From NCBI GenBank assembly GCA_934045075.1, contig OW203750.1, positions 6,405,410 through 6,469,409 of the forward strand: a DNA stretch of 64,000 bases, read 5' to 3'. A program made the translations under genes and the position numbers. This document shows, in pieces, positions 35,201 to 44,200 of this stretch (its first letter is position 1; each line of letters begins with the position of its first letter). Below the pieces are notes generated by a model. That model was not told the DNA's origin and made no database searches. It worked only from the letters and a program-made list of their open reading frames with translations. This DNA comes from Yponomeuta sedellus (taxonomy: Eukaryota; Arthropoda; Insecta; Lepidoptera; Yponomeutidae).

Positions 35201-38200
35201 AGTTACGTTGCCGAAATGTCAGGAAGTAAGGCAATATCGATAGTCACGTGACCATGGGAACTGCAATGGTGCCACAACGTCGAGAATTAAGATAAATAAC
35301 TATGTAAATTTAAGTTCATTAGGCTCTAAGCGCTGATTTTTGCAGTCGCATGATTAGGCTACCTTAACTAACAAGGGCGAAACCCGCAAAATAAACCGGA
35401 AAGCAGCCGAACAGTACCCAAAAGTAGGGTTGTTGAGGAATTTGTTATGAGGATGAGGAATTTTTTCAAACCGATTTTGAGGAATAGGATGAGGAATCTG
35501 GCAGACTAAGAGGAAAAGGATGAGAAGGAGGATGCAGGAGACTTCTCTCTCTCTCCCTCACACATTTTGTTTCAACAAAACTTATAACTCTCCTTCCTCT
35601 TAAATTCCTCTTAATGTATGAGGAACAGGAAGAGATTATTTTTAAATCAATTTTGAGGAAAAGGATTATCAACCTCAAAAATATGAGGAAATCCCTCATT
35701 TTGAGGAAGAGGAAGAGAATTTTTTTTAAATCAAAATCAATTTTGAGGAAGAGGATGTGGAGCCTCAAAAATATGAGGAAATTCCTCATTTTGAGAAATA
35801 GGAAGAGGATTCGACTCCTCATCAACCCTACCCAAAAGTGCCCAGGAGTGCCTTATGAAGCGCGCAGTGCGTACAATACGTACATGTCAGACCTATTAGC
35901 AGTGCCACGGGACTTGCGCGACTTGGTGGCCGTTAGGACCACCGTGAACTGGATCAGGGACCAGGACCAGATGCCCAGGGTCAGCAGGATCAGGACCGTG
36001 TCCGTGGCCACCTTCTCGTCTTTGAACGAGTCGAAGAACTCGATTATGTCCGCCGCCGTGCCTGTCAGCGGGAGGGAGATGTGGCGCGTTGAACGGGAGA
36101 TTTTCTTTTTGAGTATTAAAAAAGAATGTAGTTCTCAAGATGTGGATAGATGGCGCTGAACTGACTACGTTACTAGTCGTGTCTTATGCCGGCGCCAGAC
36201 TTTTTATGTGACAGTAGTAACAAATGTCTGTGCCACACATGTGCACACCTATGTGATCACTTGTTTGAACTTCTGTCTGGCGCCGGCATAAGGATCTATC
36301 CATTGTTATGTAAGCTGTAAGTTTCCAAGAAAAGAAACTTCACGCTCAGGCTACTGACCAATGTAGACCAGCAGGAGTTGGCTGAGCTGGTCGCGCGTCA
36401 GCTCTCCTTTGGGCAACAGCCAGCGGCCCACGATAAGCGTCAGCATCAGGAACTGCTCTATCAGCGTCACCCACATGTCCGTCGGGATCTTCGTGGCACC
36501 CAATATCTGCGTCTATTTTTGGAAAGGTCAGTCCAGAGGAGACCATTGAAATGGGGCCCAAAACTCAAAGTGCCGGCCAACGAAAAAAAAACATTTCCAA
36601 ACTTTTACGCACATTGTCCAGAACATTTGATACTGTGGCACCAAAACAGTGAGGCCTATAGTTTAACTACTGTCAGACATTGAAAATCTTATATTCCCAT
36701 ACATTGAACCAAAAATAAATGTAACGTGTTTATAAAATATACGTATTAGGGTTTGTGTAGAGAGTCTTCCTCATCACTCTTACAAGACAAAAAAGAAATT
36801 ATTGTCAATATTATAGAGTGACATGCATGTTACATTATGTTGCAAAATCTAGAAAACGGCATGAACGGTACTATACAGGGCGTCCCAAAGTTATGGGCCA
36901 TGAAGGGAAAGTACCTTACGGCGCAGTTTCATGTATGTTTTTAATTTGATTAAAATGATTAATTTCACGCTGTTCCTTTCTTTTAAAACACTATGTTACT
37001 AAAGAAGAGTTATTATTTTTTGGCCATTCTTTCGATTGGCATCATAAAAGTAGGGGTGTTTTTTTTTTTAAATTTAAGTCGGTTCGATTCCCAGACAAGG
37101 CAAGTAATTTTTTGAAAATCTATGAATGCAGAATTACTAACTTTTAAAAATAACATAAAGTCTTCTTTCAGCGAAATACCCTATCTACGATATTTAAGGC
37201 ACTTTCCCTTCATGGCCCATAACTATGGGACGCCCTGTATATTGTAGTGTTTATCAAAGTAAACTAACAACTATTGCTGCTAGACGGAGTGTAAATCATT
37301 TAACGTAAATGTATAAGGCATGTATTGCTTTTAACGTCTGTTCTGCATTATTAAAAATGTGTAGAAAAATCTGACCTTTAACGTCTACTAGTACTTAAGG
37401 TATTCATTTTAAGATATAGGTTTCTTAGTATGAAATCAACAAATCAATGTGGCCCATCGTTAAGAATACCTAGTTTTTTACGCTGGCCGGCACTTTCATG
37501 TTTGGGCCCAACTTAGTATGAAGCGTTAATGGTCTCCTTTGTAGACAAGTGTTATGTAGTTGGTTAAAGCCAGGATTTCACGGTCTTAGTACGCTCGGAC
37601 AGAGTGCGCCATCCGAGTAAACTAATGCTTCTGATTGGACGGCTTTTCGTGACAATAGAAAAATTGCCAATCAATTAGTTTACTCGGATGGGGCACTCGG
37701 GCCGAGCACACTGACCGTGAAAACCTGGCTTTAATAAGGTGTCAGCCACGGATGTAAAAGGTGTCACCCTTCGAAGCGCTCGTGGCCTAGTCGAACCGAG
37801 TGATTGGAATCAATCACTTGAGTTAAGGAACAACAGGCGCGGTAAGGTGCAGGATGGGTGACCGCCCTGTGACTACCGCTAGGGGCATTTTTCCGAGCGC
37901 TTCCGGGCTTCGCAAGGCACGTCAAGGCGTTAGTGAGGGCCGTCATGAAATGGTAGTTGTTAATCCATATCAGAGGCCCTATTGGGCGGCTGATAACTTC
38001 TAACAGTAAGACCCGCCACTGTCTTACAATCCTCCACCAACCCGGACTTGGCCCCCGTGGTGGAGTATGGCCTAACCTTCCTGCGATGCAGGAAGAGACC
38101 CGTGTCCCAGCAGTGTGGACGCAAAGGGATGATTCGATCATTTTTCACACCGCGTTTCAGGCAAGCATAATATATCTTCAGAGATTTTATTATAGAAGTG

Positions 38201-41200
38201 ATTATAGATTTTATTATTTTATTATTATGTGTTAACATTTGCCAGCCTTAATCGTGGGAACGAGAGTTTATGTTTATTTCTAGTATTTACATTGTGTAGC
38301 TTTGGGTAGCCATACCCAAAGTTTTAAAGTTACTGATATTTTTTCCTGACGTACATAATGTTTTCATAGATATATACTGACTGGCAACTGTCGGGATGTT
38401 AGTTTCATTATTTATTTATTAAGATACATAGGCAGGGCTACACAAATAGAATTTGAAAATGAAATTTGACATAACAAGTCTGTTTTGCACCCAATGGAAT
38501 GTATGTGTCACAGTCAAAACTCTTAAACGGTCAAAACTAGTTTTGACTTCTAAAATCAGTCAAAAGTACTTTTGTCCAAAGCTTATATTTGAAAAACCAA
38601 ATGGTAAAAACACCTAAAATGATTCATCACTCAATCTGCGACAACAAAAATATAGGTGCGACGAAGCGCGTAGCGTAGCGGAGCGCGAAGGAGCGTGTTA
38701 GGTTGAGCATGTAAGACCGAAAACCAACTTGACATTGTTGGATACATATTAGAATTTTATTTTATTTTTCTGCAGTCAAAACTAGTTTTGACTGATTCTA
38801 GCAGTCAAAACTAGTTTTGACCGTTTAAGAGTTTTGACTGTAACATACATACAGCGTTCGACATTAAATATAGCAACACTGCCTTACTCAGTGTTGCTAT
38901 ATTTAATGTCGAACGCTGTATCATAAGTACGCTGTAACACAAACTAAAAACCTTAAAACTTAATAAAAAATTAATTAACACGTTCGTGCGAACAACGTCA
39001 TATGACGTACCCATGTGTTGACGCACATGTTTTCTCCATACAAAAAATCATGACGTGTTACGACGTTGTGCTCACTTACATGGGTCTGTGATCTATGTGA
39101 TAGCGCAGAATGGCAAATGACGTTCAACGTGTATTGACGTTGTTCGGTATTGCATAGGTTGCAGACCTTTTGAGGTGTGCACATCTTCAATAGACGGGTT
39201 TAAAGTAAAACACGACAAATAATCAAAATATTCGTATTTATTGTGTGCATAGCACAAAACACAACCACAGTTAAGTATTAAACGCATACAGCCATTTGCA
39301 ATGACTTAATTTAGGATGTCATAATAATTATTACTAAGCATAATGAATAAGAAGAATATAAAAGGTATCAAAGTCTCGACGAATTAACAAAGTCATTCAG
39401 TAATCTTAAAGTAATCTCACTTTTTCTGACTCTTATGTAATTTGTAACAAAAATATCATATATTTTTTTAATGACATGTTATGAAATAATGACACAAAAA
39501 TCAGTCAATAGTAGGTAACATCTAAATTCAGTAGGTACTAGCATTTTCATAAATCAGTCTTAGGTAGTCTTATCTTAGGTAATCTTAGACATCAATAAAA
39601 ACGTTCAACTTATTTATGGTAATTGAAATTGAAACATAATAAACTATCTCGTCATAACACAAATCAACAAAAATAAGGTGTACCTAAGAGTCAATAATCT
39701 TTTGAATCATTCTTATACTAGAACCATTTTAGCAAAAAAAATATCTCACACCATTGGCATGGCATTGTGCCAGCCTTCAAAGCATAGGGGACAAAGTGAA
39801 GGCTTCTCAGTACAACCTTTGCAACGGAAACTGGTCTCTTTTCTCATCTTTTTGGATTCCCAGCACATTTGACACTTCAGGAAATTTGATTTCTTTTTTG
39901 ATCCCTCTCTTACTAGGATTTTCTGTAATTGTCCATCTATGAAAAAAAACAGTATAATTTTAGCTTTGTTCTACTGAATAAGAGTATAGAATAAAAATAA
40001 CAAATAATTTGTAGAACAAAAGTACTTACGTTTGATGATATATCAAACCTAATAAAAATGTATATGACCGGTGCGGCCGCACGAACGAGCGTGCGCCCCG
40101 TAGGTTGGCACTGGATCACTGAAGTATTGGGAAGCGGAACAAAATAATCGTTGTATGACGTTGTGCGTGTGTGAGTACTTGATGTCTTTGTATGTGTGAG
40201 TGTTTTGTTTACTAAATAATATAATCTCTCAGAGACGCACTACGAATCTGGTGTCTTACCAAAGTGAAGCACAATATTTGACCTACATATAAAATATATG
40301 GTGATTTCGTCGGCGTTCAACGTTGTGACGCTCTCACTCTTCAAAGTCCACCGTGCATAGACGTTGTGCGACTCTACGAAGGAAAAAAATAACCGTCAAC
40401 TGACGGCGCTCGCCCGAAAGTGTTAACAACAAAAATAAACTTTCGGAACGTAAACAATTTTAAACAGTCTAACTTTTGCTATTTCTTTAAAGAAATCTCT
40501 TAACGAATCTCTACTGCCTAGCTTATAAATGAATCTGATCGCTCTCTTAAACGTAGGAACTTCTTAAACTCTCTTACCTCTGCTACCGTCAGGTTGCTCT
40601 TCTTCTCCAGCCTCTGGTCAACCCTATGAAGCTCCAGCAGCCATATTGCAGGTACCACCAGCACGAGGTAGATGAACACGGACGGACAGAACCTGTGGGG
40701 TTTTTAAAAACCTTATTAGCCTCTAGATAGGTTTCTAAAATTGTCCTTAGCATGGGTTAGTGCATTAAAAAGAATATAATCATGTGGGTACAGCAGGGTT
40801 CATGTTGCGCACTATTATACCTAAGTATATGTTAAGCTATTCTGTACCACATGAAGCAATAAACGAACTTGAACTTGAAATATCATTCCGATGTAAAACC
40901 TAACTGCAAAGTAGGTACTCAGGGCTGCAAGTGATGCAAATTACTTCAGCCAGATGTCGCTGCCTGTACGTAATACAGAGAGTATTGTGAAGAGGTTCGA
41001 AATTTCACTGATGCCGGTGAGTCGCCCAGTTTGCTCAGTTTGAAGAGCGCTGGCACGGATAGCCAGCTAGCAGCTAGCTATGCAGATAGCATATCGACTT
41101 CTGGCTAACCGTGCCAGCGCTCTCCCAACTGAACTAATGTAGAAGTACCGGCATCAGTGAAATTTCGAACCTCTTTAAAATACTCTCTGTATTACTTACA

Positions 41201-44200
41201 GGCAGCATCTTTCCAAAACGAATCCAATTTACATATTGAAAAGTGCTTGAGATAAAATCAGCACGTGTTATAACTTCTTTTTGACGTTTTTCGAGGAGGC
41301 CACCTCACATTCTAATCAGGTAAAAGTCCGAAACTTTTATCAAAACATTGAGAAGGTTCACCAAATTTGGCTTCCTTTTCCCAACTGACTTATATATTTT
41401 GGAGTGCCACCCTTTTAAACAATTTGCAGTTCGGATGAGCTCTTTTATGCAGTATCCAAGTCATGTCTGGAATAGGCTTGTTGAGGATGGCTCTTCCTCA
41501 AAATGAGGAATTTCCTCATATTTTTGAGGATCCTAATTCTTTTCCTCTTCCTCAAAATTGATTAAAAAAAAACTCTTCTTCTTCCTCATATTTGATGAGT
41601 AATTTAATAGAAGGAAAGTTATAAGTTTCGTTTAAACTTCTCTTAACTCATTCTAATCCTCAAAAACGATTTAAAAAAAATCCTATTCCTCATAACAAGT
41701 TCCTCAACAACCCTAGTCTGAAATGCATGGTCCGATCGGTGGGATCACCTTGTCTTAGAAAATGATAGTTTAATAGTTCCGGCTGGGAACAAAAAAAAAG
41801 CCCAGGTCATGGATGTTTACATGTTTGTGATGTCGTTGTTTCTGGTTCCCACGACACCGGGTATCCTAGTGTGGGGCCAGAAGCAATGTATGTGCTTGTA
41901 TGTAAATGTTATGTAATGTTATGTTATACTGGCCGATTAGTTAATCGAACTAACCGGAGATGAAAAGTTCACGTCGTCCGATCGGTGGGACCAAGTGGTC
42001 TAAGAAAATGATAGTTTGAATAGTCCGATTAGTTAATCGGACCAACTGGAAAGAAAAGTTCATCCCACTAGGAGTGATCGTTGCAAAGACGAACCGTTTT
42101 ATAAGACCGTTTTGTGTTCCGCGACGATAGGACCGTTTTACGTTTCATTATAAAGCAGTGCCAGAGACTCTAAAGCAGTGCCAGCGTTCGTTCGTCGCGA
42201 GACCAGTCCTTAGATTATTTGACGCGGATATGTCCTTTAGTGCTATATTAATAGAGCCTAGAACGTAATGAGATCATTGCGACGTCGTCGTCGGCTCCTT
42301 GCTCGTTCCGTTCGTTTTGGTCTGTGATACAATAAAGTAATCTTTATGTCTATGAGTATACAGTCGAATATCGTGTAAAACAACTTATTTTTTCCGATGT
42401 TTCGTGATTTCGTCTCGTTCGCACTCGTTTGAACGTCCTCTGCGACTTGCTCGTTCGCATACAATGAAACCAGTTGCGAACGAGGACCGTTTCGAGGACC
42501 TGTTTTCGTTCCAGAAAAAACGGTTGCGTTTCGTCGTCGAAATATCGGACAACGACCCACTCCTACATCCCACCAAAAACATTCTGAGCCAAGTCTCGAT
42601 GGAGGTGCTCGTTTATCTCTAAACAGTAATGAAATCCAGACAAAGTCGTGCCAAGTCTAAGGTTCCTTATTGCGATCTGTTTATTACTATACTTAATGTT
42701 GGTTAACCCTTTATGTGGTTAAGCCCTAACTCTGTACCAAATTTCAGCTCTCCGAGTTTATGGGAAGTACTAGTTCTGTTTTGATCAGTGAGTGAGAGTC
42801 ATAAATGCGAAACTTTGCTGTCGCTTAACTTCGGAACTAAATAACCTACAGACTTGAAATTTTGGATTTTATGTACCTATGTGACTATAGCTTACTGGAT
42901 GACGAAAATTTCTGCGTTCTGGTCTTATCCAGAGGTTCCCAAAACGGGGCCTGAAAATGCCGCGAAATGGTTCCTGTAAATATAGTTACGGCAGTATTTG
43001 CTTCGCGCTCGACTTGGCGTGGGCACTACCGTGCCCCCTGATTTCGTCCGATTGGTACCAGGACAAAGGCAGTCAAACCACGTGTCCAGAGGGCCCAATA
43101 TGGCGGCCGAGCCCTGAGGTGTGTCGAAAACAAGTCACAAGGCAAATAATGCCACCCTAATTTTGCGCAGAGAATTGAGGGGTGACAGACAGACAGACAA
43201 GCGAGCCGGACGTGTCATTAGTGGAGGCTTTCACTAATGGGCAGGTGACGGGACGCAATAGGCTTATTTTTTGTTTTCTTTTTAATGGAGCCTATGAACT
43301 TCCCTCTGAAGGGCACAGGCCTTCTCTCAGAGTGTGGGCTTAATTGCCACGCGTGCCCACTGTGGATCGGTAATTTCAAGTGCTGAGGTATTTGAACACC
43401 CATACACAGGTTTCCTCACGATACTTTCCTTCGACATTCGGGTTAGCAAGTGGTTTTGCTAAAATAACTTCATAATGTAGCAATAGGGTTAATGAAGGTA
43501 TTTATTTCGGTCTGAAATAAATCGTAGGTACTTGAAAAATCTTAAGGATTCACAACACAGATGTAAACCGTAGGTACTTCGTACAAATGAAAATAAGGAC
43601 AAGCATACAAAATAATAAAATCGGCATTAAGTCTGTGTTCAAATTATTATTCTTACCTACTCAAATACACAGGGCGCGTTAAGTGCATGGATGGGTAAAC
43701 TGTCTATGACTAACGTTAGTGGCATTCTCCCGAGCGGTTCCGTGCTTCGCAAGGCACGTTAAGCAGTTGGTGCCGGCTGCCGTCGATAGATGGCAGTCGT
43801 TAAGTCAAGTCAGAGGCCTTAGGGTGGCTTGAAAACGACTGATAGTAAGACCAGTCACTACTCTTGCAATCCTCCACCAATCCGGAATTGGCCCCCGTGG
43901 TGGAGTATGACCAAACCTTCCTGCGATGCAAGGAAGAGAGCCCTGCCCCAGCAGTGGGGACCTACAAGGGTCGTTGTCGAAAGACAGGGTGGTTTCGGGG
44001 TACTTCGAGAAAAGCTCGGAAAAATTATAGTTCGGGGAAAGCACCAATAAATCCAGAATTTAAGTCAAAATAGGCACACAATTTTACTGCCGTGGTTATC
44101 GGTCCCTTGATAAAACACATACAGGCACGCGTGGTTTAAGGTCACATTATCTTTAAAAATAGTGAAACAAGTTTTTTTTTCTTCTTCAGGCCATATTATG

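Noticed and set aside
35466..36159. Open frames of 119 and 181 codons on opposite strands
   Set aside because: They run through the purine-rich MITE and into TMEM26 exon 4 in the wrong frame; exon 4 on the minus strand explains the open part.
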